The position numbers and the translations under genes were made by a program. Shown in pieces: positions 1 through 12,282 of a stretch of DNA of 64,000 nt. Origin of the DNA: Misgurnus anguillicaudatus (lineage: Eukaryota; Chordata; Actinopteri; Cypriniformes; Cobitidae); contig NC_073358.2 in NCBI RefSeq assembly GCF_027580225.2, positions 11,397,001 through 11,461,000 of the forward strand, read 5' to 3'. The notes beneath the pieces were generated by a model, which worked only from the letters and a program-made list of their open reading frames with translations, had not been told where the DNA came from and did no database searches. The first letter of the stretch is position 1, and each line of letters begins with the position of its first letter.

Positions 1-549
1 ACAGATTCTCGAACTAGCAAATTATCAAAGGGCGTTCTGGGTTCAACGAGCGGTGCTGAGGGAGCGGAATTTTCAGAAAGGCGCTTTCATGGTAATATTA
101 CCGCACCGTTCACATGCTCGCTCTGAAACATCAGGTAAAGCGCACAGGCTCTCAATTGAAGGAATATATGCATACAAATCAAATGCTTTGGTAAAGTCTC
201 ACAAATTAAACATTGAACATTGTTGCATAAAAATAAACACTGAAGTTTATAATTACTATGTTTTTTTACATTGGGTCATAATATATCATATATTTTAGTT
301 TGTCAGTGCGTTTTGTGGTGTTAGGAATTGTTTGCGCATTTCCGCACTAACTCAAAATGTGCGTACACCACCTTCTGAGTTGGCGTAGGATTTGAGCGTG
401 CCGTACGCCAACGTCCATATTGATAAATCTCAAAGTCACCGTGGTTTTGGGTGTACGCAAGGTGTACGCTGGAAATTTGGTGTACGCACTTTTGATAAAT
501 GAGGGCCATTCTTTCCACTTTGTAAATTTTGTTTTTACTTCACGAACAG
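1..549. other. aatf intron, probably Harbinger-like repeat end
   Basis: No aatf exon was found here. Positions 340-510 contain repeated GTACGC-type words (for example gtgtacgcaaggtgtacgct) and end in a tgataaatgagggcc motif. That pattern resembles the termini of fish Harbinger-type elements. The partner terminus would lie left of the window, so the identification is tentative. The open frame at 53-298 shows no recognisable domain. Confidence 0.35.
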
Positions 550-781
550 CAAAGATAAAGATGATGAAGAGATAAACAGTGAGGATGATGAAGAAAATAT
601 GAATGATGATGAGGAAGAAAAACAGAAGACTGGTCGAAATGGACCCCCCAAGCGAAAGCTGGAAATGGCTGAGTATCCCAGCTTCATGGCCAAGCGGTTT
701 GCCGCTTTTCAACCGTACCGTGATGCTACCCTGCAGAAATGGTACGACAAGACGCGGCTCACAATGGGAAAGGCCAATAAG
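550..781 (+). CDS. aatf: aatf coding exon (first in window)
   Basis: Starts after acceptor ...cacgaacag and ends at GKANK|gtaaca. The first base completes a split codon from an exon outside the window. It encodes an acidic run ([16 protein letters not shown]) and the conserved block [20 protein letters not shown], followed by KWYDKTRL, typical of the AATF/Che-1 domain. Confidence 0.93.
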
Positions 782-3700
782 GTAACAGCACAGATTCACA
801 ACATCAGTGTAATAATTATCATAATGTTATAAATCAGTGTATTAAATAGCGCAATGCTCTGCCATTTGAGCTACAGGAATCCTAAATTCTTTAAAACTGC
901 ACTATTTATAGTAGATTAAAACTGCATGCCAAATTAGGATGGAACGTTGTTTAAAATAGTCATTTTTAACTCCTGGTTTAAAGTACTAATTTACTTAATC
1001 TTGCACTTTTCCACCAATAAGGGCTTTGGAGCATTTGAAAGGAATATTCTGACACAGGTGGAGCAGGTTTTAATGGATAAAGAGAGGCTGGTGAGACGTA
1101 CACAGACTCGCAGGTCTCAGTACAGAGTTTTAGGAAAACCGGAGCCCATCACCCCTGAAATAGACAACAGCACCGTAACAGAAGGAGAGGTAGGACACGC
1201 TTCTCTGATTTTAGATACTCTCGAGATTAGGTGAAGATGTATCTCTCTTTGTTTCAGAAGTATAACTTACATTACTCAAACCAAGAATGAACAAAAATGA
1301 AAAAATTGCATTAAAAGTGTAATTTAAAAATAACATTGTCATTCACATTTTTTAATGCAAACCTCTGCCTATTAATGCAGTGATATACACTCACCTAAAG
1401 GATTATTAGGAACACCTGTTCAATTTCTCATTAATGCAATTATCTAATCAACCAATCACACGGCATTTGCTTCAATGCATTTATGGGTGTGGATCCTGGT
1501 CAAGACAATCTCCTGAACTCCAAACTGAATGTCAGAATGGGAAAGAAATGTGATTTAAGCAATTTTAAGCATGGCATGGTTGTTGGTGCCTGACGGGTCG
1601 GTCTGAGTATTTCACAATCTGCTCAGTTACTGGGATTTTCACGCACATCCATTTCTAGGGTTTACAAAGAATGGTGTGAAAAGGGAAAAACATCCAGTAT
1701 GTGGCAATCCTGTTGGCGAAAATGCCTTGTTGATGCTAGAGGTCAGAGGAGAATGGGCCGACTGATTCAAGCTTATAAAAGAGCAACTTTGACTGAAATA
1801 ACCACTCGTTACAACTGAGGTATGCAGCAAAGCATTTGTGAAGTCACAACACGCACAACCTTGAGGTGGATGGGGTACCACAGCAGAAGACCCCACCGGG
1901 TACCACTCATCTCCACTACAAATATGAAAAAGAGGCTACAATTTGCACGAGCTCACCAAAATTGGACAGTTGAAGACTGGAAAAATGTTGCCTGGTCTGA
2001 TGAGTCTCGATTTCTGTTGAGACATTTAGATGGTAGAGTCAAAATTTGGCGTAAACAAACAGAATGAAAACATGGATCCATCATGTTATCACTGTGCAGG
2101 CTGGTGGTGGTGGTGTAATGGTGTGAGGGATGTTTTCTTGGCACACTTTAGGCCCCTTAGTGTCAATTGGGCATCGTTTAAATGCCACGGCCTACCTGAG
2201 CATTGTTTCTGACCATGTCCATCCCTTTATGACCACCATGTACCCATCCTCCGCTACTTCCAGCAGGATAATGCACCATGTCACAAAGCTCGAATCATGT
2301 CATGTTCAAGAAACCAATTTGAAAATGAGTTCACTGTACTAAAATGGCCCCCACAGTCACCAGATCTCAACCCAATTGAGCATCTTTGGGATGTGGTGGA
2401 ACAGGAGCTTTGTGCCCTGGATGTGCATCCCACAAATCTCCATCAACTGCAAGATGCTATCCTATCAATATGGGCCAACATTTCTAAAGAATGCTTTCAG
2501 CACCTTGTTGAATCAATGCCACTTAGAATTAAGGCAGTTCGGAAGGCGAAAGGGGGACAAACACAGTATTAGTATGGTGTTCCTTATAATCCTTTAGGTG
2601 AGTGTAGATAGCATTATATATTGGAGTGTGATAGCAATATTGGAAGTATACTCTTAACAAAACCAGTCATAAAATGTAACCTTTAATGAAAAGAACTACT
2701 TTCAAAAGTAATACTTAAAAAAGAAGTGGAAAACTGATTGTCAGACTCTGATATTTCAGGCAGCAGAACTGGCACTGAAAGCTAACACGCATCTCAAAGA
2801 TTTGGATGAGGAGATTTTTGATGATGATGACTTTTATCATCAGGTAAGTAAACTCTGGCTCCACAGAATGCTTCTTTAATTGTCAATAACAACTGAAATA
2901 TTTAACATAGTAACTGTTATGTACACAAGCATATAAAAACAGCAATGTCAGCATTTGTAGCAACTCATAATGTAAAATCTGCATATATTGTAAGTATTAC
3001 ATAATTTTTGTAATTGTTTATATTGTAATAATTTTCTCAAAACGTAATAAAATCTGAGCTCATAATGTAATACATTTTACAATGTAATAACAATTTTTAC
3101 ATAATGTAATAGTTTATTGCATAGACTGTAAAAAAAGATGGACGACGCCTGTTCGCTCTCTTCCATTGGTGAAAAGTGAAGCTGCCAGTGTCCCGATATG
3201 GCACTGACATCTTGGGTCTTGAGTCTGCACAGTAGCGATTTCGGGACCACTCATGCGTAGTAGTGAGCAGGAAGTGAAGCCACGAGGAAGTGAAGCCACG
3301 AAATCAAGACCCAGGAAGTGAAGCCACGAAATCAAGACCCTCGCTCTCGTAGAATGCGCATATCACTGCTGTCAATCAATTTTTATATCATTAAATAACT
3401 AACTTAACACAAACCTATTTTAAAAACAAACATTTGAATTTGCATCACTGTGATTAAAAACTACAGTAAATGACAGAAACCAGCTTCGGAAAAAAGATAA
3501 TTGAAGTGTAATTAAATTTTTTAGTTGGTCTCAAATCCCATTGAATAACATGTGGAGGCGGGGTTTATGACCTATACTGGGACCAGTCACTGGGGGGTGA
3601 TCGAGACATTTTGCCTTCACTTTTCGGGGCTTGTGTGGCACGCTTGGTTTATTGTATGAGAAATTTATTACATTATGAACACACTGTGGCATATAATACC

Positions 3701-6700
3701 AGCAACTAATTTAAACAACCTTTACAATATAATATTTTAAAATTTTAATAAACTAAAGTTGCATCACGACCATGCTGTTTTTATTGGCATCATGGGAAAA
3801 TTGCAATGTATCTGCTCTTGATGAATATGAGTATTTTTTTGTAGCTCCTTAGAGAACTTATCGAGCGCAAAACAAGTGCAGCAGACCCCAATGATCAAGT
3901 GGCAATGGGAAGGTAGGTGTATGTGTGTTTGTGTACATGTGTACAATGTATGCTTTTGATTACCATATTAACATAATTTCTGATATGACAGACAGTGGCT
4001 AGCCATCCAGAAATTACGAAGTAAGATCAAGAAAAAGGTGGACACCAAAGCTAGCAAAGGCAGAAAAATCAGGTAAGCTCTCAGGCGACAGCAGAGATTG
4101 TCTATAAGAGATGCTCCAGTAACCTAGCATGGTCCAACCAGACTCTCGTGCATTCATTTCATATGTACAGAGAGTCTGGCCACGCTCCATTGCAAAGCGT
4201 TACTTCCCTTAAGGAGTGTCAACTGTTGAAGTTTAAAACTATTGGATCTGCCCAGAGTCACTTTGAATCTGCCATAACCAATTGCTAACGTTTGGTTGTG
4301 ACGTATATCATGCACCAAAATGAAAATTAAGCGGAAGCACGTAGGAGGGCGGAGCCAGGCTACCAGTAACCTATGCAATTTTCCAAACATAACACACCCG
4401 TACCTCATCTAGAACATTTTGCCAGAAGAAAATGAAGCATGTTTTTAGGAAGATTAAAGGAATAGTCTACTCATTTTCAATATTAAACTATGTTATTACC
4501 TTAACTAAGAATTGTTGATACATCCCTCTATCATCTGTGTGCGTGCACGTAAGTGCTGGAGCGCGCTGCGGCACTTCAATGGCGTTTGGCTTAGCCCCAT
4601 TCATTCAATGGTGCCAATCAGAGATGGAGTTGGAGGTGACCAAGCACATCGGCGTTTTTCCTGTTTGAGACGAGTGGTTGTACGAGCAAGTTTGGTGGTA
4701 CAAAATAAAACGTAGCGCTTTTCTAAGCGGATTTAAAAGAGGAACTATATTTTATGGCGTAATAGCACTTTTGGGAGTACTTCGACTCGCCTGAAAAGTC
4801 CGCTCCCCTTCTCACTCTCATAATGGGAGAGGGAGGGTGTTACTGCGCTGAGTCGAAGTGCTCCCAGGGGTGCTGTTGCGCCATAGAGTGTAGTTCCTCT
4901 TTTAAATCCGCTTAGAAAAGCGCTACGTTTTATTTTGTACCACCAATTTGCTCGTATAACTACTCGTCTTAAATAGGAAAAACGTTGATGTGTTTGGTCA
5001 CTTCTAACTTTATCTCTAAATGGTACAATTGAATGAATGGGGCTAAGCTAAATGCTATCAAAGCGTTGCAGCGCGCTCCAGTGCTTACGTGCACGCACAC
5101 AGATGACAGAGGGATGCATCAACAGTTCCCAGTCAAGGCAACAACATATTTTAATATTGAAAATGAGTAGACTATTCCTTTAAGGTAATAACATAGTTTA
5201 ATATTGAAAATGAGTAGACTATTCCTTTAAGATTTTGCCCAAGAAAAATGTTTACATTTTTTATTGTAGTAATATGCAAGTATAGAATAATAATAAAATG
5301 TAAGAATTCACAGGCCATTCTTTCAGTGGTATTCAGGATGTACAACTTATCTTCTTAATATTTAGAAGATCGTTTGTTGATTAGTTTAACAGTCATTCGG
5401 ATTGTGTATTCCTCCTTTAGAGCAGTAATACGTTTTCTGTTTTTTGTTAGGTTTCATGTACACAGTAAGCTGATGAATTTCATGGCTCCTTTTGACAACA
5501 GCAGCATGAGTGATGATGCCCGGTGAGTGTTGTAATGTTCTTTTCTTGTATTGAATTCATGGTTCGTATGCTAATTTAAAACTTGCATAATTTTATTATT
5601 TTGCATAACTTTTATATAAATCACTACAAAAACATATAAAAATCTCTAAACATACGTTTTAGGATGCAAAACAGAAATCTCCTGAGGCCATCTCTAAAAA
5701 CTGAGGGAACTATATTTTTGAGAGGTCTCCATAATAACTAAATCTCAGAATCATAAAGATATACATAATACAAAATTATTATTTTTATATTTGAATACTA
5801 ATTTGTTTTGAAGGAAAATTCAAATTTTAAAATAATAATGTCAGGTATTTGTTTTTCACCGAGCAAAATTTCATGTTGGTTATCTCCTCTGATTTAAAGG
5901 GCAAAATCTAAAGATAATACTGTCAATGAAAATAAAGATGCTTTACTCATACTTACTTAAATACTTGGAAAAAGAACCGAAAGTAATTATTTTTAATAAA
6001 TTCATCATGTGGAAAAAGAATTAATGGCATCACTAAATACTAAAAGCAAATTAGCAACATGTAACCAAACTCTACATTCCTGATTGCAATGTCACTAATA
6101 GCTGAGTGGTCGTAGTTGCTAAAAGCCCATGGCTTGAGCGTTAAGGGGGTCACATAACGGATGAGAAGCGTCACGTCATGTCATGTATCTAAAAATAGAA
6201 TGCATTATTTTCTATGAATGTGCACACCTCTGCGGCATCAGATGTTGGCTGTCCGCTGTGACTCTGTTCGCTGCTGAAATCCCTGCTGCATCACAGAGCG
6301 CCATTTACATAGTTTAACATTAAATAACATCATATTTGTACCAAATCGTTAACATTAACATAAGCTGCTAATGCATACATTGCATCTTGAAGTAGACTGT
6401 CTGACTAAGCTCGCACTATTTAATGTGTACGTTCGGTGTGTTACCTGCGAGTTGTCCTACACGTGGTGTGGTGCTTCTCGCTCAGTGTGTGATTAAATAA
6501 TAGGGGACTAATACATCCTCCCTGCCTTGTTCTCTGTTAAAGTGAAACATAACCCTAGAGATGTAAAAATTGCAGAATAAAATGGAACATCTTGATAAGC
6601 AAACGAAAATTACTATTAAACCCAAAGTTTTCAAATTGAATGCATTAAATCATATTTAATCATTTATAGAATCATTTATAGTCAGAGCAGCCAAACTGTG

Positions 6701-9700
6701 CCTAGTGTGTGAAGGTTGTACATTGACTAAAGTGTACCCAGCATAAAGCCAGTCTGGTCTGGATGAATCAATGTTGGCAATACAAAGGACGAAAATGGAT
6801 TTATGCATTTCTACATTTATTTATTTCTGTGTCTGTATGTTAATAAGGTAGGGGTCCCAACAACTTCTCTCAATGCAGGATTGGTTAAATGGGATCGTTG
6901 TGTCTATGGCTTCACTATCGTGGCTTACATATGGTGGACGATTAAAGTCCCTCAGATCCTTAAGCTTGCCCGTTTTTCCTGCTTCAAACTCATCAACTAC
7001 ACTTGTCCACAAAGTTGATATATTAGAAGCAGGATGAACGGGCGGGCTTAGGTTTTTGAGAGATGTTGACAAGGGCCAAATTGTGATGGCTAGACGAGTG
7101 GGTCAGAGCATCTCCAAAACTGCATCTCTTGTGGGGCGTGAATGTGGCGTGCTTCCTGCTGAACACAACTTTTACGAGACAAATAACATAGTATTTTGTG
7201 TATGATTGAAATTTGCTCTTAATAATAACTGTTGAATGGCTTATATTTTTACAGTATAAATCCCATCCACTGGCTTTGTATTGAAAATAATAACATTAAC
7301 TTTATGCTAAATATGTCATTGAGTGGTCCCATGAAGAAAATAAACTACAGATGCAGTGCACTGTTGCTTTAACTGTCCACCAAACACTGTAAACTCATTG
7401 GCTCGCTAACTACTTTATGAATAGGTCTGGTCATATGTTATTCTCTTCAGATTTTACTGTGCATTTAATGCCATTTTTGTCGTTGCACACATACTGTGGA
7501 GTGATGGCACCAGCAGAGAGTCGTGTGTGTGTAGGGGTTTAATGAATGGTTCAGTTGTGTTGTGTGTCTGTCAGCCAGCAGTAATCCTCCACAAACAGAG
7601 AACAGACTAATCAAACACACTCTAGAGATATGCACATACACAAACACTCACACACAGACATTTGAAAGATTTCAGCCTTAATCCCCCCTTTTTTTTTTGT
7701 ATGTTTTCTCTGCTTCCTAAAATGCATTTGTGCATTATTGATGTTTCTTAACAACCGTTTTATTTTTAATTGCACCCGAATGAGCTTGAATAAGAATATG
7801 TTTTATATAAAATAATGTCTTTAAAATACTTTGAACGTGTCTCCCATAGATGCCTTTTCAGTGTTCCTAAGGTTCCAAAAAATGGCCATTACCAAAGTAA
7901 TAACATGTTGTTTCTTTAGCACTTTGGCGTACATTGTAAATAAATTGGTACATAAATATGGTAATGATTTAGTACCATGGTTCATATAAGTATTAAAAAC
8001 GGTGTATAGATGTAGTGTGCTTTATGTAAATTAACCATGGTTTTACTTAAACAAAAATGTTGTAATAGTTTACCATTGTAACCACAAAATAAACACTGGT
8101 TTTGCTACAGTAACCATACTATAACCATGGTTATACAAATAGTAATCCCTAGAAGATAAATAACTTTATTGTCTCTGTACATTAGGGTGGTCCTTATATG
8201 GGTCAGTTTTTATTTTGTTAAATGTTCAACTTTTACCCCCTAAATGTGTTAGGATGTCAATAAAAACACACTGTGCAAAATTTTGAATTGTTTCTACAAT
8301 ATCTTGAGGTTGCTCAAAGCCTTTGAATATTTCCGAAATCACATATTTTTGATAAAACTGTACCATACACACATAAAACTTGCTTCTTGGAGGGTAACTT
8401 TGCTATTTCAGTCTCTTCTGATCCGAGTAACCATATAGCAGACTTGCTTCGTGTTGCTTCAGCCATTGTCTCAGTGTATATTGTCTATTGTGCTTCATTC
8501 ACATTGAAGCTTTTTTGCTTTAAAAGACACATCACAACTAAAACAGGAGTTTTAATTGCATGGATTATGGTCAAATAAGTCCATTGCTGCTATAAGTATA
8601 TATTATTAAACAGTTATACATGCTAGCACAAAGTATCACATAATACGTGAATGTGTTAAACTTTAAAGGTCTTGAGCAACCTCTAAATATTAATTAATAT
8701 TGAAAAAAATAGCCCAATTATTTTTTATTAATTTATAAAAACATATTGGTGGGGTGAGGGCATGAATTTTTAAAAGTTGAAAAATAAGGACCACCCTACT
8801 GTACAAATCTGCACACATGCTGTATAAACTTACAATATAACACACAATTTACATAATACACTACAATACACTACACACAATGTAATTTACAATATACATG
8901 TTTAGGAAACACAGTACGCAGAGGACCAATATTACATGATTGTACATTTGCATGGATATAAACGTATGTGTGCATTATGGGTGCGAAAATGTGAACATTG
9001 TGCAATTAAGCAGAATGGAAGTGTAGGTAATGTCTTGACCATGATAAATAACATTTTACCTAATGAAATATTGCAGTGTAAGGTACCTGCATTAAGAGGC
9101 AATATGTGAGGAGGTGATACGCCAAAAAACATGGTTACTGCACTTTTACTATAATTAAACCATAAGCTACAGCAATGACACAAGGGTACAATTTAGCGGA
9201 AATTGGACAACATTTGGAAATCATAGGTGTCTCAAAGCTGTGCTGCCTTGGTTAATACATGTTTTTGTACAGTTGTGCCGTTGCGCTCATTTAGAAGATG
9301 CTGGATTAAGTCTGGTCTGTGTTTATATCATTGGCACACTTTTTTTTTTTATTCCAACCATACCTCAGTGTCCTCTGGTTAAGGTCATCACTGAGATATT
9401 CTCCATAATTTTGAGATCCAATGTTTATATCCATGGATTAAATCTTAATTTGAGAACTTGGGTGAATTTTTTTACTTAGTTGTGAACACATACTTGATAC
9501 AGTAATTATTCCTGAGGGTTTCAGCAGTATGTTGGATTGGGTTTGAAGAGCTGTAGAGGAGAGATGTGGATATGTAGCCAGGATTACAGAGGAGGTGATG
9601 GATTCTTGCAGAGAGTGGATTGATGTAGAGCTGCAGGTGATGGATGAACTTGGCCTGGGGATCACAGTCATATTGCTCTTCTACTTGAGCACGTAGTGAA

Positions 9701-12282
9701 CAAAACATAAATATAATAATAATATGCTGTTATAATAGCAATAGTGCTTTTAAAGTAAACAACTTATTGTTTGTAACTGAAGCAATCTGCGTTGCGATTT
9801 GCTGCTAGTATCCAATGTAGATACAATGTCACTCTTATATCTATCTGTAAGAGAACAAAAAAATCTCAGTATGCGTGAAAGCCATCAGTATTATCTGTAC
9901 CGTAACTGACACAAACTGAAACCTGACCTTCTCCAGCTATTACACACACACACTGTAACAAACATGCATGCTTGCTCTGCCTTATTTACATAAGAGTCGG
10001 TGTACTGCAGTAATAATGATGTATGTCAATGGCATCAGAGAGGGACCGCTGACCTTTGCTGGAGAGACATTCTAGACGACCTTTCCCTTGTGCAGTCAGA
10101 TACACTCGTACACACAAACGTTGCACTACAAACCCCACTACCATATCTCAACACCAGTTCTATAGCCCCGACACGCACCACTGGCCCCATGAATGTTAAT
10201 GCCGATATTGCGGGACGGCGAGTACACACACATGCTCTTTCTCACTCACGCACAAGGGTAAGCCAACAGACACACTGCATTCAAATTCTGCTGGGGTTTG
10301 GGATAATCACTATGCATTTGTCCCTGAAGGGGTGAGGAGAAGAGCTGGGGTACACTGAGCCGAGGTACTACATGAGGGTTCTCATCACAAGAAACCAGAG
10401 GGTTCTGGTCTCAGTTCCCCTTTGATCCTGAGCATCCCTACTCACCCCTGTGCATTCAGCAGGTTTTGTTTGAATCCAAATATGTATGCATTGTGTGCTG
10501 TAATCCTGGACACTGGTGTTGCATTACTAACAGGGATTGAGGATTTAAGTACGAGTCTGTTGGCCTGGGCTCAGCTCCGTCCCTCTGGGACATTAGCATC
10601 TCGATCTCAGGCTTCGGCATGTGTGCTTTTGTGCTCTCTGCATTAAAAAGGGCCATAGTTTATCTGTTAGGATTTGTGGTCTTATGTGGCAGCAGATTTA
10701 ATTTTCAGATTTCCATTAACAAAGGGGCACAAGCCAAATATAGGGACCAGAATGTCGTACTTGGGGTGGGCTCTTTTGACTTGTAGGAACCACTTATGCC
10801 CTGTTTACATTAGAGCATTTGCGTTTTAAAATAAAAACAATCCTTGTTTATACTGGCATTATAAAAAGAATCTTCATCCACACTATACTCTACCATAAAC
10901 GCATGAAACATGACCAGTCACGTAACTGGGCATGCGCATAAAAGTGTAAATAACGTATTACTCTAATAATAGCTTACCTTTGCGCATTTATGCAGCCTAG
11001 GGGTGTGCGATATTGACAAAAATTCATACCTGGATTCTTTGCCAGCTACTACAACAGACACTATTTTTGAACCTATAAAAATGTGTTTGGGAAAGTCTTC
11101 AGCTCCCCCCTACAACATATATTAATATGATTAATAGGTTAATGTTGTAAATCAAACAGAAAGGTCTTTATTATTTAAAAAGGAAGCATTCAAGTGAACA
11201 GTATAAAGAACTTGAAGCAAAAACAAATTTCAGCTAATGCAAACTTCAATCAAACATAATAAGAGGTAAACACTAAATAATTTATATTCCCTTACCTGTC
11301 GCTGTTCAGTGTGCAATTAATTAATAAAAATGAATATGACGTTAATTTTTTAAAGTATGCGAGGTCCGTGCACGTCCTCCGCTAGCAACACAGAAATAGC
11401 AAAAAGCGCAATCGGCTAAACGAGCATTAAATATTAATATGACGTTGATTATATTGTTTTTATTAATTTATATTCACAAAATTTATCAACAAAACTAACA
11501 TTTAACTAACAACTTACAATTAAGAGACAAATTATAAGAAACAAAATTGATTTTAAAGTAGCAAACAAAACTTAAATTAAACTCGAAAATAATGTCTGAC
11601 CCATTACAATTCTCCCTTCACATTGGCCTTTACAACGCACTATATGGCGTTTAAAATTACAGTCTATCTTTCGTAATAAGCTAACTAAACTTAAACAAAA
11701 CATAAACAACATTACAACAATTTTCAAACCCAACAATACTCAAACATAAATATAAAACAGAAATTATTTATAAGGATACATGTTAAAACAATCTGATATA
11801 GCGTTCATAATAGCTGGTTGGTAGATGTTTACTATTTTTGGCAAAACCTCCATTGCAAACCTCCATTTACCTGAATAAAAATTATTTTTACTTTGAAAAT
11901 GATGCGCAAATGATCAGCTGTTCGTTTACATAAACCCGGTCTACGTTCATTTACACTGCAGCGTAAACGTAGCAAAAGTAACGCGTTTTAAAGGATAAAC
12001 GCATTAATGTAAACATAGCCTTAGTTATCACTTGGTTGCCATCCAGACAACCATTACATACTAACGACAACTTTTGTAACCACATAATACATTATGACCG
12101 GTTTTGCAAGGGCAGGTACCACTAGCATATTCTTTGGAAAATGCAAAAAATTATTTCTTTCAGTTAAATGTTATTAGTTGCCATCTGATTGAGAGTTGCT
12201 TTTAATTTTTTTCTGTTTATTTCTTTGCAGGTCTGAGTTGTATCGGTCTCTGTTTGCAAACGCTCCAGTGACGGCACACTGA
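550..12282 (+). CDS. aatf: AATF (Che-1), 3' seven coding exons, partial
   Basis: Apoptosis-antagonizing transcription factor is a nucleolar and nuclear protein. In the family it acts in 40S ribosomal subunit assembly (with NOL10 and NGDN) and as an RNA polymerase II-binding co-regulator. Exons: 550-781, 1022-1189, 2760-2843, 3845-3912, 3992-4072, 5451-5522 and 12231-12282. Every join is GT-AG and phase-consistent. The order is an acidic Asp/Glu stretch, then the AATF/Che-1 domain ([17 protein letters not shown]; ending [11 protein letters not shown]), then the TRAUB domain ([44 protein letters not shown]). Strong match to the vertebrate family as I know it. The N-terminal exons are off the window. 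The last exon ends [12 protein letters not shown], which differs from the mammalian tail. It is convergent with acaca. Confidence 0.95.
1022..1189 (+). CDS. aatf: aatf coding exon
   Basis: 168 nt, 56 codons, phase 0 at both ends, acceptor ccaccaataag and donor gtagga. It encodes [20 protein letters not shown] and the basic [18 protein letters not shown], the C-terminal half of the AATF/Che-1 domain. Confidence 0.95.
1388..2604 (+). mobile_element. Tc1-like DNA transposon, nearly full length
   Basis: 1217 bp flanked by TA dinucleotides (1386-1387 and 2605-2606). The terminal inverted repeats read cactcacctaaaggattatt at the left and the matching aatcctttaggtgagtg at the right. It contains a degraded transposase on the + strand. 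Size, TA target and TIRs fit zebrafish-type Tc1 elements. It sits in the aatf intron 1190-2759. Confidence 0.93.
1537..2572 (+). pseudogene. Tc1 transposase pseudogene
   Basis: The start ATG at 1537 gives [18 protein letters not shown] and then an in-frame stop. After it come a helix-turn-helix-like [27 protein letters not shown] around the first catalytic Asp, FQQDNAPCH around the second, and [12 protein letters not shown] with the final Glu, consistent with a DD34E transposase. At least two in-frame stops precede residue 100. The total of 1036 nt is not a multiple of three, so at least one frameshift is present (between about 2060 and 2260). It ends at the stop 2570-2572. Inactive. Confidence 0.93.
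2760..2843 (+). CDS. aatf: aatf coding exon, start of TRAUB region
   Basis: 84 nt, 28 codons, phase 0 at both ends. It encodes [11 protein letters not shown] and then [17 protein letters not shown], the highly conserved entry to the TRAUB domain. Acceptor atatttcag, donor gtaagt. Confidence 0.96.
2844..3844. other. aatf intron with repeat-derived middle
   Basis: Mostly AT-rich. From 3119 a cyprinid-type repeat begins with catagactgtaaaaaaagat. Positions 3269-3339 hold three copies of a 17-bp word, aggaagtgaagccacga. Two copies are followed by aatcaagaccc. No coding signal. Confidence 0.6.
3269..3339. repeat. short imperfect tandem repeat
   Basis: Three copies of gaagtgaagccacga. The last two are followed by aatcaagaccc. 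The unit spacing is irregular, so the block may be part of a larger interspersed repeat rather than a classical minisatellite. Confidence 0.8.
3845..3912 (+). CDS. aatf: aatf coding exon
   Basis: 68 nt. Encodes [20 protein letters not shown] and MG, and ends with two bases of an Arg codon before gtaggt. Acceptor tttttttgtag. TRAUB domain core. Confidence 0.96.
3992..4072 (+). CDS. aatf: aatf coding exon
   Basis: 81 nt. The first base completes AGA (Arg). Encodes [20 protein letters not shown] and SKGRKI, then two bases of the next Arg codon. Acceptor atatgacag, donor gtaagc. The lysine-rich helix is typical of TRAUB. Confidence 0.96.
4454..5230. mobile_element. palindromic TTAA-flanked element
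   Basis: The left end, ttaaaggaatagtctactca, is matched inversely at the right by tgagtagactattcctttaa. The arms stay complementary for hundreds of bases; for example taagcggatttaaaagagga near 4720 has its inverse at 4896-4915, and cgcttttctaagcgg near 4717 its inverse around 4910. The centre lies near 4800. The final 48 bp are duplicated in tandem: the terminal motif ends at 5183 and again at 5230. A nonautonomous TTAA-target element (Kolobok- or piggyBac-like) is likely; no transposase is seen. Confidence 0.85.
5451..5522 (+). CDS. aatf: aatf coding exon
   Basis: 72 nt. Its first base completes AGG (Arg). Encodes [20 protein letters not shown] and DDA, then two bases of Arg. Acceptor tttttgttag, donor gtgagt. 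Confidence 0.96.
5523..8176. other. aatf last intron, left part
   Basis: AT-rich intron without coding signal. It contains a small Tc1 fragment (7062-7140, listed separately). A ttaagggggtcacataacgg motif near 6142 resembles the end of a TTAA-type repeat, but its partner end was not found. The rest is unannotated sequence. Confidence 0.5.
7062..7140 (+). mobile_element. Tc1-like transposase fragment
   Basis: The + strand reads [20 protein letters not shown] followed by LVG. This is the N-terminal DNA-binding (paired-like helix-turn-helix) region of a Tc1-type transposase. No TIRs or other parts of the element were found next to it. Confidence 0.75.
8177..8804. mobile_element. nonautonomous DNA element with about 20-bp TIRs
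   Basis: The left terminus gtacattagggtggtcctta and the inverse of the right terminus (8785-8804) differ at one base. The interior is AT-rich and noncoding. The superfamily is not resolved from the sequence alone; whether gtac is target site or terminus is unclear. Confidence 0.8.
8805..10797. other. aatf last intron, middle part
   Basis: No recognisable gene. Short CA-rich stretches occur (for example around 9943-9958 and 8820-8895). Minus-strand frames at 9438-9708 are open for about 78 codons but match nothing I recognise. 10000-10670 is less AT-rich than its surroundings without an identifiable feature. Confidence 0.45.
10798..12024. mobile_element. nonautonomous DNA element, CTGTTTACATTA termini
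   Basis: The left end reads gccctgtttacattagagca and the right end, inverted, reads ggctatgtttacattaatgc. Near both ends a gcgtttta-type motif recurs. A second repeat start (ggggtgtgcgatattgacaa near 11002) appears inside, suggesting a nested fragment. The target duplication was not resolved. Confidence 0.65.
12231..12282 (+). CDS. aatf: aatf terminal coding exon with stop
   Basis: Acceptor ttctttgcag. The first base completes CGG (Arg), then [16 protein letters not shown] and TGA at 12280-12282. SELYRSLF is conserved. The last residues diverge from the mammalian C terminus, as is common for this tail. Confidence 0.95.

Noticed and set aside
10000..10335. 111-codon + strand open frame
   Set aside because: Overlaps CA-rich sequence on an intron, no recognisable domain, no splice context.
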